A stretch of DNA of 64,000 nucleotides from Campylobacter sp. RM16192 (GTDB lineage: Bacteria > Campylobacterota > Campylobacteria > Campylobacterales > Campylobacteraceae): contig NZ_CP012552.1 in NCBI RefSeq assembly GCF_004803855.2, forward strand, positions 1,302,001 to 1,366,000, given 5' to 3'. The notes beneath the pieces were generated by a model, which did not search any database, was not told where the DNA came from, and saw only the letters and a program-made list of their open reading frames with translations. Both the position numbers and the translations under genes were made by a program. Of the stretch, positions 36,285-45,554 are shown in pieces. Positions within the stretch are counted from its first letter, which is position 1. Each line of letters starts with the position of its first letter.

Positions 36285-37604
36285 TCAAATTTTACCTGCA
36301 AATATCGAGTGAAGCGCAAGCTCCTCGCCCCAAGCGTTTTTATGCTTATCGATACTTTTTTTAATCGCTTCAACAAGATAGAGTACATCATCTTTTGTAT
36401 GCGTGTAGTGAAGACTTACCCTAACCCAGCCCGGCTTTTTATCAAAGACAACATTATCCTTAAGTCCAAGCAGATCATGCCCGTAAGGCCCGGCACAAGC
36501 GCACCCCGCGCGAGTTTGGATACCAAAGTCGTTGCTAAGCGTAGCTGCAAAGTCATAAGGCGAAACTCCGCGGACATTAAACGCAAATATCGGAACTCGA
36601 GTCAAATTTTTAGGCCAGTAGCATATCACGTCATCGATATTCTCAAGCTCATTTTCAAAAAGCTCGCCAAGCTCATCTTCACGCTCTTTAATGTGCTCAA
36701 AGCCGATCTCATTTCTAAGCTTGTAGGCTAAATTTGCTCTTATCATCTGAATTATGCCCGGAGTGCCGCCCTCTTCTAACTGCTCAAAGTTTTTTACAAA
36801 CTGATGGCTAGTCCTGCTTACGTAAGCTACCGTTCCTCCGGCTGCAAAGGTAGGCTCGCTGCTATCTGCAAGTGTTTTTTTAATCGCTAAAAGCCCACAA
36901 CTTCCAATTCCGCCAAGCAGCTTGTGCGGCGCCAAAAATAGCGCGTCAAAGTAGTTGCTATCAACATTTGCATAAGCGCTAAGACTTGAGGCATCAAGCG
37001 CAAACACTCCGCCCCTAGCCTTAACTAGCTCATAAACTCTCTTATAATCGCTAATCACACCCGTCACGTTTGAAGCGGCGCTAAAAGAGGCGATTATCTC
37101 GCGGTTTTTATTCATCTCAAGCACGCGCTCAAGCATCTTAAAATCAACTCCTCCGCTCTCATCAAGCCCTATTCGCACCACATCGCACATCCCTTCGCGA
37201 AAACTAACTTCATTTGAGTGGTGTTCATACGGTCCAACGATAACTAATGGCAGGTTTGAAAGTGCCTTTATATGGTATCTCTCGCGTGTTTTTGGCGGTA
37301 TATATATACCCATGATCTCTTGAAATTTCTTGATGGCAGCACTTGCTCCGCTTCCGCAACCGATGAGATAAAACTCATCGTTAAGAGCGAGTAAATTTTT
37401 AAGCTCGCTTCTTGCGTTTTCGTATCTGCGCTGGGTTAAAATGGCGTTTGAGGAGCTGTCAGAATGTGTATTGGCGTAAGTTTTTAGAAATTTTAAAACT
37501 TCTTTTTCGATAGGCTCATAAGCAAGCCCCGAAGCGGTATAATCAAAATAATAAATTCCGTCTTTTAAAATGATATTTTTTCTAACTTCATCCAAATTCA
37601 GCAC
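36285..37604 (-). CDS. PLP-dependent class V aminotransferase / cysteine desulfurase-like protein
   Basis: 439 aa fold-type I PLP enzyme. The PLP lysine lies in APHKLLGGIGSCG, the cofactor-binding Asp in FALDASSL, and a SufS/CsdA-like catalytic cysteine candidate in TRAGCACAGPYG. HHSNEVSFRE matches the substrate-side segment. Somewhat longer than SufS; with no suf or isc gene nearby the substrate is open (sulfur transfer or a true transamination). GTG start with AAGGCGATA upstream. Its position beside the Cj0792-like gene and flgS matches C. jejuni, where I recall an uncharacterised aminotransferase. Confidence 0.83.
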   Translation of the reverse strand: MLNLDEVRKNIILKDGIYYFDYTASGLAYEPIEKEVLKFLKTYANTHSDSSSNAILTQRRYENARSELKNLLALNDEFYLIGCGSGASAAIKKFQEIMGIYIPPKTRERYHIKALSNLPLVIVGPYEHHSNEVSFREGMCDVVRIGLDESGGVDFKMLERVLEMNKNREIIASFSAASNVTGVISDYKRVYELVKARGGVFALDASSLSAYANVDSNYFDALFLAPHKLLGGIGSCGLLAIKKTLADSSEPTFAAGGTVAYVSRTSHQFVKNFEQLEEGGTPGIIQMIRANLAYKLRNEIGFEHIKEREDELGELFENELENIDDVICYWPKNLTRVPIFAFNVRGVSPYDFAATLSNDFGIQTRAGCACAGPYGHDLLGLKDNVVFDKKPGWVRVSLHYTHTKDDVLYLVEAIKKSIDKHKNAWGEELALHSIFAGKI

Positions 37605-37661
37605 ACTATCGCCTTAGTTTTTAAAAGTGATTATAACCAAAAGTGTGCTAAAATGGGTTAA

Positions 37662-38543
37662 AAAGGAGAACAAATCCATACGTTAAAATCCTCTTATAAA
37701 CGCTTCAAACACCTCGATATACATGAGCTTATAAATTTCCATTGCGTTTTTGACGCTCATGATATAAGTGCAAATTTTTACGATATTTTTGAGGCGATTG
37801 AGGTTTGTATAGTAAGAGAATTTCAAAATTTAAAACCAAAATTTAGCTTTAACACTCCGCTTAAAAACGAACTTAGCCTTGCACTAATGCGCCTTGCAAA
37901 AAGCGATAGAAAGCGGTTTAATATCCATAAAATTTTCTCTCAACAAGTCGCCAAACGAGTTTATAAAGAGCTTTTTGAAAGAGAGCTCATAAGTGTTGAA
38001 AAGAGCCTTGAAAAACCTATAAAAGCGCCAAAAGGACAGCTTTTAAAAAAGCATTTAAGAAGACATCAGGTAGAGGATAAAATACGTTTTAGCGATAATT
38101 TCACTAGATTTTGGTTTAGATTTATAGAGCCGAATTTAAGCCTGCTTGAAGAGGCTAAATTTGATAACGTTATGCGAGATATAAGGGCGAATTTCGATGA
38201 TTATGCAAGCTTTGGATTTGAGCTTGTTTGCAGGGAGCTTTTGGCGCACAAATTTGACGTAGAATTTGATAGAGTAAGCAGCCTGTGGACAAGAGAGGTT
38301 GAGATCGATCTGTTTTTAAAAATTAACGAGCAGATCATAGTCGGAGAGGCGAAATTTAAAGAGCATAAGATATGCAAAAATGTGCTAAATTTGCTTGCTA
38401 AAAAGTGTAGCAGGCTGCAACTTGAACCGTATAAATTTGCGCTTTTTTCAAAGAGCGGCTTTAGCAAAGAGCTTGAGAGATTAAAAGACGAGCGAGTAAT
38501 GCTTTTTGATATGAAAGATTTTGAGGAGCTGATAAATGGATGA
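37662..38543 (+). CDS. DUF234-like PD-(D/E)XK protein (Cj0792-like) with unclear start
   Basis: From the first ATG at 37887 the product is 218 aa. The same frame is open back to a stop at 37659-37661, with AAGGAG at 37663-37668, and the 75 extra codons look like coding sequence (SSYKRFKHLDIHELINF, YDIFEAIEVCIVREF). Yet no ATG, GTG or TTG lies in that stretch. Either a rare start (ATC 37674, ACG 37680) is used, a frameshift near 37683 hides the start, or only the short form is made. The C-terminal part has the nuclease-like site Asp141 and Glu154-Ala-Lys156 (218-aa numbering) seen in DUF234. It overlaps flgS by 8 bases. Confidence 0.65.
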   Translation, partial: KGEQIHTLKSSYKRFKHLDIHELINFHCVFDAHDISANFYDIFEAIEVCIVREFQNLKPKFSFNTPLKNELSLALMRLAKSDRKRFNIHKIFSQQVAKRVYKELFERELISVEKSLEKPIKAPKGQLLKKHLRRHQVEDKIRFSDNFTRFWFRFIEPNLSLLEEAKFDNVMRDIRANFDDYASFGFELVCRELLAHKFDVEFDRVSSLWTREVEIDLFLKINEQIIVGEAKFKEHKICKNVLNLLAKKCSRLQLEPYKFALFSKSGFSKELERLKDERVMLFDMKDFEELING

Positions 38544-39534
38544 AAAAACAAGCATACAATATGGGTTAAAAAGCCTGATAGAGCAGACTTATTTAATCGA
38601 GCAAGAGTATAAAAACCTCACGAATTCATACTCAAATTTGCAAAATTTCATAAAAGAGATCGTGGAAATTTTGCCCACCGCCATCTGGGTCATAGACGAA
38701 AAGGGCGAAATTTTCTTGCAAAACTCAGAAGCGCTTAAAATTCCTAAACTTTTAAATTTAATCGATGAAAACAGCGAAGAGATGGAGCTACACGGACAAA
38801 TTTACCTCATAAAAACAACTCAAAAAAACGGCAAAAAAATCATCTCGGCAACCGACATCACCAAAGAAAAGCGCACCGAGCGTCTAGCCTCCATGGGGCA
38901 AGTAGCAGCTCATTTGGCTCACGAGATAAGAAATCCCATAGGCTCTATCTCACTTCTAACTTCAACGCTTTTAAAGCGAGCCGATGAAAAAACAAAGCCC
39001 GTAGTAAGCGAAATTCAAAGGGCCATCTGGCGAGTAGAGCGTATCATCAAGGCAACCTTGCTCTTTACAAAAGGGCTTAGCATAAATCCTAGCGTGTTTA
39101 ACTTTAGCGAACTAAAAAGCGAGTGCGAAGAGGCTATCGCCTACTACGCCTACTCAAAAGAGATAAATTTCAACTTAAATTTTCCAAACGCCTACTATAA
39201 CGGCGATAAAGACTTGCTTGCGATAGTCTTTCAAAATATGCTTTTTAACGCGATTGACGCTATCGAGCAAAGCGATGATGAAAGCGGGGAAATAAGGCTT
39301 GAATATGAAAAAACAGCCGAGGAACATCGCTTCGTCATATTTGATAGCGGAGTAGATATAGCAAATGCGCAAATCGTCTTTGAGCCGTTTAAGACGAGCA
39401 AGCTCAAAGGAAACGGGCTTGGGTTGCACCTGTGCTTGCAGATCATAAACGCACACAAAGGAAGTATCGAAATCATGCTAAATCCGAAGCGTTTTTGCAT
39501 AAATTTGCCTATTTATAAGGCAAAAAGCGAGTAA
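38536..39534 (+). CDS. flgS: Flagellar two-component sensor histidine kinase FlgS
   Basis: 332 aa soluble histidine kinase. PAS-like N-terminal part about 40-108; dimerisation domain with phospho-acceptor His129 in the H box HLAHEIRNPIGSI; N box QNMLFNAIDAI; D/G boxes FDSGVDI and GNGLGLHLCLQI. FlgS phosphorylates FlgR to turn on the sigma-54 (rod and hook) flagellar genes; FlgR is not in this window. No transmembrane helix, as expected for a kinase sensing the flagellar export apparatus from the cytoplasm. It starts inside the end of the DUF234-like gene, so the two are coupled. Confidence 0.92.
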   Translation: MDEKTSIQYGLKSLIEQTYLIEQEYKNLTNSYSNLQNFIKEIVEILPTAIWVIDEKGEIFLQNSEALKIPKLLNLIDENSEEMELHGQIYLIKTTQKNGKKIISATDITKEKRTERLASMGQVAAHLAHEIRNPIGSISLLTSTLLKRADEKTKPVVSEIQRAIWRVERIIKATLLFTKGLSINPSVFNFSELKSECEEAIAYYAYSKEINFNLNFPNAYYNGDKDLLAIVFQNMLFNAIDAIEQSDDESGEIRLEYEKTAEEHRFVIFDSGVDIANAQIVFEPFKTSKLKGNGLGLHLCLQIINAHKGSIEIMLNPKRFCINLPIYKAKSE

Positions 39535-39558
39535 ATTTATAAAATTTGAAAGGCAAAA

Positions 39559-40230
39559 ATGAAACTCGATAGAAAAATTTTAGACGAATTAGAAATTTGG
39601 CACGAAGAGCTAAAGCCACTTAAGATGAGCGAGCTTTTTAAAAACGGTGGCAAAAATATCGCCTTCGTAAGCGTAGATATGATAAACGGCTTTTGCTGTG
39701 AGGGCGCGTTATCTAGTCCAAGAGTGGGCGCCATAGCTAAAAATTTGGCAGATACTTTTAAAAGAGCTCACGATGAGTTTGGCTTTAAAAATTTCATCCT
39801 GATCCAAGATAACCACGGCGAAAAAGCAAGTGAATTTGACGCCTTTCCACCGCACGCCGTAGCAGGCACAAACGAAGCTGAGACGATAGATGAGCTTAAA
39901 AATTTAGACTTTTTTGATGAGATTAAAATTTTTTACAAAAACTCGATAAGTTCGGCGTATTGCGACGGATTTAACCGCTTTTTAGAGCAAAATAGGCACG
40001 TTGATACCTTCGTCATCTTTGGCGACTGCACCGATCTTTGCGTTTACAACCTCGCCCTTCACATCAAGCTAAGCGCAAACGAAAAAAACATAAAGCGCGA
40101 AGTTATCGTAGTAAGCGATTTGGTGCAAACCTACGACGCGCCGTGGCATAACGGGGACTTTTATCATCTGGTATTTTTGCGTCACATGCAAATCGCGGCA
40201 AATATAAAGGTGGTTAAATCTCTTAACTAA
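39559..40230 (+). CDS. Isochorismatase/nicotinamidase-family cysteine hydrolase
   Basis: 223 aa. The triad of the superfamily is visible: Asp40 (VSVDMINGF), Lys127 (IFYKNSISSAY) and Cys161 (GDCTDLCVYNLA). Asp84-x-His86 (IQDNHG) could bind the metal used by nicotinamidases, and the Lys-containing KNSISS loop resembles that group more than isochorismatases. Nicotinamide deamidation is therefore a reasonable but unproved guess. It lies 24 bases after flgS and ends at a strong terminator. Confidence 0.8.
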   Translation: MKLDRKILDELEIWHEELKPLKMSELFKNGGKNIAFVSVDMINGFCCEGALSSPRVGAIAKNLADTFKRAHDEFGFKNFILIQDNHGEKASEFDAFPPHAVAGTNEAETIDELKNLDFFDEIKIFYKNSISSAYCDGFNRFLEQNRHVDTFVIFGDCTDLCVYNLALHIKLSANEKNIKREVIVVSDLVQTYDAPWHNGDFYHLVFLRHMQIAANIKVVKSLN

Positions 40231-40236
40231 AACATC

Positions 40237-40274
40237 GTAGTCAAATTTGCTTTTTTTGAGCTAAATTTGACTAC
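40237..40274. terminator. Bidirectional terminator between cysteine hydrolase and Rossmann protein genes
   Basis: GTAGTCAAATTT (40237-40248) pairs perfectly over 12 bp with AAATTTGACTAC (40263-40274), loop of 14 bases containing TTTTTTT. It reaches the stop codon of the convergent gene. Confidence 0.8.
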
Positions 40275-40903
40275 TTAATCTCTCTTGGATGATAAATTTG
40301 CATTCCGGATTCATCGCTTTGAGTGGCTTTTATCACAGCTTTTGCGATGCTAGCTGGAGTCATTGGATGATGCGCTTTTAAAATACTCTTTGGGATAAAT
40401 TTAAATAGCCAAACGGCAAACCTCTCGCCAAGCCTAAACTCATCTCGCTTAGCGTCAATGAGTGGCAAACGAGCTACATGAAAGCTATAAAACCCAAGCT
40501 CTTTTATCCTATTTTCCACTTCACCTTTAACTTGCAGATAAAAGAATTTTGAATTTTCATCAGCGCCGTTTGAAGACATAAGCACAAAACGCTTTGCGTC
40601 ACCGTTTTTAGCCCAAGTAGCGATTTTAATCGTGTAATGAAAATCAACTTTTTTAAACTGCTCTTTCGAACCGGCTTGCTTTATAGTCGTGCCAAGCGCA
40701 CAAAAAACTTCATCCACAAAAAGGCTTGGCAAATTTGAAATTTCATCAAAATTTACTATTTTAACTTCCAGCTTTTCGTGGCTAAATTTAAGCTGCTTGC
40801 GAGCAAGCACAATCACTTTGGCATAATTCTCATGCTCGCAAAGCTGCCTTACAAGCTCGCTTCCGACCGCTCCGGCAGCGCCTACGACTAAGGCTGTTTT
40901 CAT
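40271..40903 (-). CDS. NAD(P)-binding Rossmann-fold oxidoreductase/epimerase-like protein
   Basis: 210 aa short atypical SDR (HTATIP2/TIP30-like). Dinucleotide loop GAAGAVGSELVRQ near the N-terminus; CALGTTIKQAGS and FVLMSSNGAD in the middle; FYLQVKGEVENRI carries the YxxxK-like helix with Gln-Val between. No substrate can be assigned. It follows dnaE by 8 bases on the same strand and may be co-transcribed. Confidence 0.75.
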   Translation of the reverse strand: MKTALVVGAAGAVGSELVRQLCEHENYAKVIVLARKQLKFSHEKLEVKIVNFDEISNLPSLFVDEVFCALGTTIKQAGSKEQFKKVDFHYTIKIATWAKNGDAKRFVLMSSNGADENSKFFYLQVKGEVENRIKELGFYSFHVARLPLIDAKRDEFRLGERFAVWLFKFIPKSILKAHHPMTPASIAKAVIKATQSDESGMQIYHPREIK

Positions 40904-40911
40904 TTACGCTC

Positions 40912-43900
40912 TTATCTTATGCTACCGATTCGCTCTTCAAACCCGTCTCTAACCGAAATTTGCGTATCATAGACTAAAATTTGATTTTGCTGCGGATTTG
41001 ATATGCGAACGATAAGTTTTTTGGTATTACTCTCGGCACTTGCCTTATGCTCAGCCATCGCTAGGCGGTAGATGTTTGTCACCATATCCTTACTAAGCTC
41101 TGCTATATCCAAGCTTACTTCAAGCGGAGTTAAATTTCTTAGTTTTTCGCTGGAGCTTGAGCTGCCACTTGAACCATTTTGAGAGCTGCCATTACCGTTA
41201 AAATTTCGCTTTTTAAAGCTTCGCGCTTTGAAATTCATATCCTTAGCATCTTCAAGGCTAACCATCTCGATAAGTCTTATTCGGTTAAACTGCCCGTCGC
41301 GCGAGAAATTTATCTTAAAGGCATAAGGCTTTTCATAAACAGCGTTTCCAAGCTCTTCAAGCTCAGCTAGCTCGCGGTCAAAAAGCGTTATTTCGATATT
41401 GCCGTGAAAATCAAGCACGTTTAAAGTGCCGATTTTCTTACCGCTATTTTTAGCTATCCTTGTGCTGATATCCTTGATCTTGCCCACCACAAGTAGCTCC
41501 GCACTCTCGCCCACACTTTCAAATTCCGAGCTTAGAGTATAGCTTATCTCATCAATCTGCGCTTTAAAATCCTGCAAAGGATGACCAGAAAGATAAATTC
41601 CAACGCTATCTCGCTCATAAGCTAAGCGATCTTTAAGCTCAAATTCGCTGCTATCCATAAGCAAATTTACCTTCACACTACTCATACTCTCATCCTCGCC
41701 AAAGAGGCTTTCTGCGCTATTTTTCTTGATCTGAGCGGCACTCTTGCAAGCTTCCATGATGTTATCAAGGTTGTTAAAAAGCATCTTTCTAGTAAAGCCA
41801 AAGGTATCAAAAGCGCCTGATTTTGTAAGGCTTTCGACAACTCTTCTGTTTACCCTAAAGCTATCTATGCGCGAAACAAAATCATCAAGCCCTTCAAATT
41901 TGCCGTTTGCCCGCTCTTCTATGATGTTTTCTATCGCAGCACCGCCAACGCCCTTTATCGCGCCAAGTCCGTAGATGATAACGTCGCTTCCGTTTTCGCT
42001 AACAACGCTAAATTCCTTCATTGATCTGTTTATGCAAGGAGGAAGTATGGCTATACCCATGCGCTTGGTTTCATCGATATATTTTGCGATCTTATCGGCG
42101 TTATCCTCTTCGCTTGTTAAAAGAGCCGCCATAAATTCAGCCGGATAATAAGTCTTTAGATATGCAGTTTGAAACGTGATAAACGCATAAGCTGCGGAGT
42201 GGGATTTGTTAAAGCCATATCCTGCAAATTTTACGATAAGATCAAAGAGCTCATCAGCCTTAGTTCCGTTTAGTCCCTTAGCGATGGCACCCTCTACAAA
42301 TTGACCCTTAAGTCTATCCATCTCTTCTTTTATCTTTTTACCCATCGCGCGGCGCACCAGATCCGCACCTCCGAGGCTAAAGCCGCCTATGGTTTGAACG
42401 ATCTGCATAACCTGCTCTTGATAGACGATAACGCCGTAAGTTGGCTCTAAAATAGGCTGAAGCTCCTTAAATGCGTATGAAATTTCAGCTTCGCCATGTT
42501 TACGCTTGACAAAGTCATCAAGCATACCGCTCTCCATCGGTCCAGGACGATAAAGTGCAAGCATCGCTACGATATCCTCAAAGCAATCGGGCCTTAGGCT
42601 AAATCCAAGCTTTCTCATGCCGTCACTTTCCACCTGAAACAGCCCTATCGCCTGTCCGCTTTGAATCGTCTTATAAACTTTCGGATCGTTTATGTTAATC
42701 TGCTCCCAGATGATATCCTTGTCAAAGCGATTTTTGATAAGTTTTATCGCGTTATTAATAACAGTTAGCGTCTTAAGCCCAAGGAAGTCAAATTTGATAA
42801 GATCCACGTCCTCAAGATACTTTAGACTGTATTGCGTTACGAAGTGATCTTCTGCGCTATTTGGCTGGCGAAATAGCGGGGCTTTATTCCAAAGCTCTTC
42901 ATTTGAGATAACAACTCCCGCCGCGTGCATGCCTGCGTTGCGGTTTAGACCCTCCAGATCAAGTGCAAATTTCCAAATTCTAGCCGCGTTTGCGTTTTTA
43001 TCGATGAGCTCTTTTATCTTAGGCTCTTTTTCAAATGCACTCTCAAGCGTGATACCAAGCTCGTCAGGTATGAGCTTAGCCATAGCATCAGCCTCGGCAT
43101 AAGGCATGTTACAAACCCGCGCGACATCACGGATAACGCCTTTAGCAAGCAACTTACCAAACGTTATAACCTGAGCGACGTTAAATTTGCCGTATTTTTC
43201 GATAACATAATCAATTATCTCACCTCTTCTATCCTGACAAAAATCCACGTCGATATCAGGCATACTTACACGCTCAGGGTTCAAAAATCTCTCAAAAAGC
43301 AAGTTGTACGGTATAGGATCGATATCGGTTATCCTAAGACTATACGCCACCAAGCTTCCTGCCGCAGAACCACGTCCTGGCCCTACCGGCACACCGCGCT
43401 TTTTAGCTTCTCTGATAAAATCCCAAACGATCATCATGTAGCCAGGGAAATTCATCTTATTTATGATATCTATCTCGATTTCAAGGCGCTTTTTATACTC
43501 TTCGTGCTTTTCTTCAGGCACAAATTTAAGCCGCTCGGCAAGCCCTTTTCTGCACTCATGCTCAAAAAATACCGAGTCATTTGCAAAGCTGTAGCGATTT
43601 TCTGGCTCCGGCAGACTTAGTCCTCGCTCGGCTGCGCATTCAAGGGTAAATTTAAAATTTGGCGGTGTAGCGTCGCCAAGCTTTATCTCAAGATTGCATT
43701 TATCGGCAATCTCTTGCGTATTTGCTATGGCTTCTGGGATATCTGCAAAAAGCTCGCTCATCTGAGCCGGAGTTTTAACGTAAAATTCATGCACGCTATG
43801 GCGCAAGCGGTTTGGATCATCAAGAAGTTTGTTCATCGCGATACACATGAAAACCTCATGTGCGTCGGCTCTTTGCTGAAACGTATAGTGCGTGTCGTTA

Positions 43901-44529
43901 GTAGCGATTATCTTTATGTCAAGCTCTTTTGCTATACGCAAAATTTGATCATCAATCCTGCGCTGATCGCCGATACCGTGGCGCATGATCTCAAGATAAA
44001 AGTCCTCACCGAAAATTTCCTTATACTCGCGCGCCACTTCAAGCGCCTTTTCATACCCGCCCGCTCCGTAGCGCAAATTTCGCTCGCTTTCGTTTAGGTG
44101 CCAGTTCACCTCGCCTTGAAGGCAAGCAGAGCTGCATATCACGCCCTCGCTATGCTCTCTTAGCAGTTTTTTATTGATACGTGGATAGTAGTAAAAGCCC
44201 TCGATATAGCTCATCGAGCTTAGATACATCAAATTTTTATACCCGGTCTCGTTTTTGGCAAAAAGACATAGGTGAAAGCGCTGCTTTGAGCTTTTGTCGC
44301 CTACATCTTCGCTGTTATGGATATAAGCTTCTATGCCGATTATCGGCTTTATGCCCTCGCCCTTCATCGTCTTGTAAAAATCAATCGCGCCAAACATATT
44401 TCCGTGATCGGTTATGGCCACCGAGCTTACGCCTTGTTTTTTAAGCGTTTTGGCAAGTTCTTTTATCTTGTTGGCTCCGTCAAGCAAGGAGTATTCGGTA
44501 TGCAGATGTAAGTGTGTAAAATCGCTCAT
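40912..44529 (-). CDS. dnaE: DNA polymerase III alpha subunit
   Basis: 1205 aa replicative polymerase. An N-terminal PHP domain (HLHLHTEYSLLDGA, DHGNMFGAIDF) is followed by the polymerase core with catalytic carboxylates in PDIDVDFCQDRR and GPGRGSAAGSLVAYSL. Then come the tandem helix-hairpin-helix region, an OB fold around 1010-1090, and a C-terminal clamp/tau-binding part with a Ser/Asn-rich linker (about 1110-1132). The frame begins two codons earlier (44535), but ATG at 44529 is six bases from AAAGGA and gives the usual MSDFTHLHLH start. Confidence 0.97.
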   Translation of the reverse strand: MSDFTHLHLHTEYSLLDGANKIKELAKTLKKQGVSSVAITDHGNMFGAIDFYKTMKGEGIKPIIGIEAYIHNSEDVGDKSSKQRFHLCLFAKNETGYKNLMYLSSMSYIEGFYYYPRINKKLLREHSEGVICSSACLQGEVNWHLNESERNLRYGAGGYEKALEVAREYKEIFGEDFYLEIMRHGIGDQRRIDDQILRIAKELDIKIIATNDTHYTFQQRADAHEVFMCIAMNKLLDDPNRLRHSVHEFYVKTPAQMSELFADIPEAIANTQEIADKCNLEIKLGDATPPNFKFTLECAAERGLSLPEPENRYSFANDSVFFEHECRKGLAERLKFVPEEKHEEYKKRLEIEIDIINKMNFPGYMMIVWDFIREAKKRGVPVGPGRGSAAGSLVAYSLRITDIDPIPYNLLFERFLNPERVSMPDIDVDFCQDRRGEIIDYVIEKYGKFNVAQVITFGKLLAKGVIRDVARVCNMPYAEADAMAKLIPDELGITLESAFEKEPKIKELIDKNANAARIWKFALDLEGLNRNAGMHAAGVVISNEELWNKAPLFRQPNSAEDHFVTQYSLKYLEDVDLIKFDFLGLKTLTVINNAIKLIKNRFDKDIIWEQININDPKVYKTIQSGQAIGLFQVESDGMRKLGFSLRPDCFEDIVAMLALYRPGPMESGMLDDFVKRKHGEAEISYAFKELQPILEPTYGVIVYQEQVMQIVQTIGGFSLGGADLVRRAMGKKIKEEMDRLKGQFVEGAIAKGLNGTKADELFDLIVKFAGYGFNKSHSAAYAFITFQTAYLKTYYPAEFMAALLTSEEDNADKIAKYIDETKRMGIAILPPCINRSMKEFSVVSENGSDVIIYGLGAIKGVGGAAIENIIEERANGKFEGLDDFVSRIDSFRVNRRVVESLTKSGAFDTFGFTRKMLFNNLDNIMEACKSAAQIKKNSAESLFGEDESMSSVKVNLLMDSSEFELKDRLAYERDSVGIYLSGHPLQDFKAQIDEISYTLSSEFESVGESAELLVVGKIKDISTRIAKNSGKKIGTLNVLDFHGNIEITLFDRELAELEELGNAVYEKPYAFKINFSRDGQFNRIRLIEMVSLEDAKDMNFKARSFKKRNFNGNGSSQNGSSGSSSSSEKLRNLTPLEVSLDIAELSKDMVTNIYRLAMAEHKASAESNTKKLIVRISNPQQNQILVYDTQISVRDGFEERIGSIR

Positions 44530-44571
44530 AATCATTCCTTTATTAGGTCTGATTTTACAAAAGAGTAGCTT

Positions 44572-45483
44572 TTAGAGCGCTTTTATATGGCTTATATTTT
44601 CTTTAAAGGCTTCGAGCAAATTTGATAAAGTGTCGCATTTTGCCTCATTTAAGCCGAGTTTTTTAGCTAGAAATTTATAGTAAATTTTTGCACCGTCTTT
44701 TAAATTCACAGCAGGTGCATTTGAAGTTTTTGATAGCTTTTTATCACCGCTTTTAAGCAGGCTATGATGGATAAAATTTGCATTTTTAAAATTTAGTCCG
44801 AGCAAATTTGCCATATATTTTTGAGCTGCCGAGCACTCAAGCAGATCCTCTCCGCGCACGAGCAAATTTACTCCAAGACGTTCATCATCAATGAGACTTG
44901 CAAAGTTATAAGCAGCGCTGCCGTCTTTCTTATATATCATAAAATCGCCCATGCTTTTAGCCAAATTTATACTTTTGCTTTGGTTTAAATTTGCAAATCC
45001 AAATTTCGCTAAGTCGCATCCCACATCTAGAGCTTCATCACTATTTACGTGAAGCCTGATACATGTTTTATCAGGAATAAATTTTAGATTTTTATTTAAG
45101 CAAATTTGTTTATAGATGCCGTTTTCAAATGAGTCTTTCATCGAGTGAGAGCACTCGCAAGCATAGCAAACTTCTAAATTTTCAAGTCTCTTAAGCGCAT
45201 TTTCATAGCTTGAAGCTCTAAATTTAGAGCTAAATTTTGACTCAAATTCAGCTACACAGCTAGCTCCGTCGTCAAAGTCTATATCAAGCATATCAAGCAC
45301 ACGAAAGATATTTTCGGTATATTCGCTTCTATACCGCACAAGATCGTAGTCATCGATGCGAAGATATAAAATTCCATCAAGCGTGCGAGTAAAAAGATAT
45401 ATTAAAAGAAAATTATATACATTTCCGGGATGGAGAAATCCGCTAGGTGTAGGAGCTATACGAGAGATGATTTTGTATTGCAT
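44572..45483 (-). CDS. gluQ: Glutamyl-Q tRNA(Asp) synthetase-like protein
   Basis: 303 aa GluRS-like catalytic core without the anticodon-binding half. HIGH-type motif in APTPSGFLHPGN, KMSKS-type KKLSKTS, and a zinc site in CYACECSHS with a later Cys (YKQIC). GluQRS enzymes attach glutamate to queuosine in tRNA-Asp; the family includes relatives whose substrate is unproved, and the LRIDDYD segment differs a little from E. coli GluQ. The gene is 36 bases downstream of dnaE's far side and transcribed the same way. Confidence 0.75.
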   Translation of the reverse strand: MQYKIISRIAPTPSGFLHPGNVYNFLLIYLFTRTLDGILYLRIDDYDLVRYRSEYTENIFRVLDMLDIDFDDGASCVAEFESKFSSKFRASSYENALKRLENLEVCYACECSHSMKDSFENGIYKQICLNKNLKFIPDKTCIRLHVNSDEALDVGCDLAKFGFANLNQSKSINLAKSMGDFMIYKKDGSAAYNFASLIDDERLGVNLLVRGEDLLECSAAQKYMANLLGLNFKNANFIHHSLLKSGDKKLSKTSNAPAVNLKDGAKIYYKFLAKKLGLNEAKCDTLSNLLEAFKENISHIKAL

Positions 45484-45518
45484 AAATTGGCAGAATTTAA
45501 TGCTAAATTAAATTATTT

Positions 45519-45547
45519 TTCAAGCCGTCAAGAGATAACGGCTTGAA
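45519..45547. terminator. Terminator-like hairpin between RRM and gluQ-like genes
   Basis: TTCAAGCCGT (45519-45528) pairs with ACGGCTTGAA (45538-45547), perfect 10-bp stem with 9-base loop, 8 bases after the RRM gene stop. No U-tract follows on the minus strand. Confidence 0.6.
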
Positions 45548-45554
45548 CTATTGA

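Noticed and set aside
36276-36295. GTAAATTT/AAATTTTAC as a terminator between thiE and the PLP enzyme gene
   Set aside because: The stem is short, A/T only and bulged; such matches occur by chance in this DNA.
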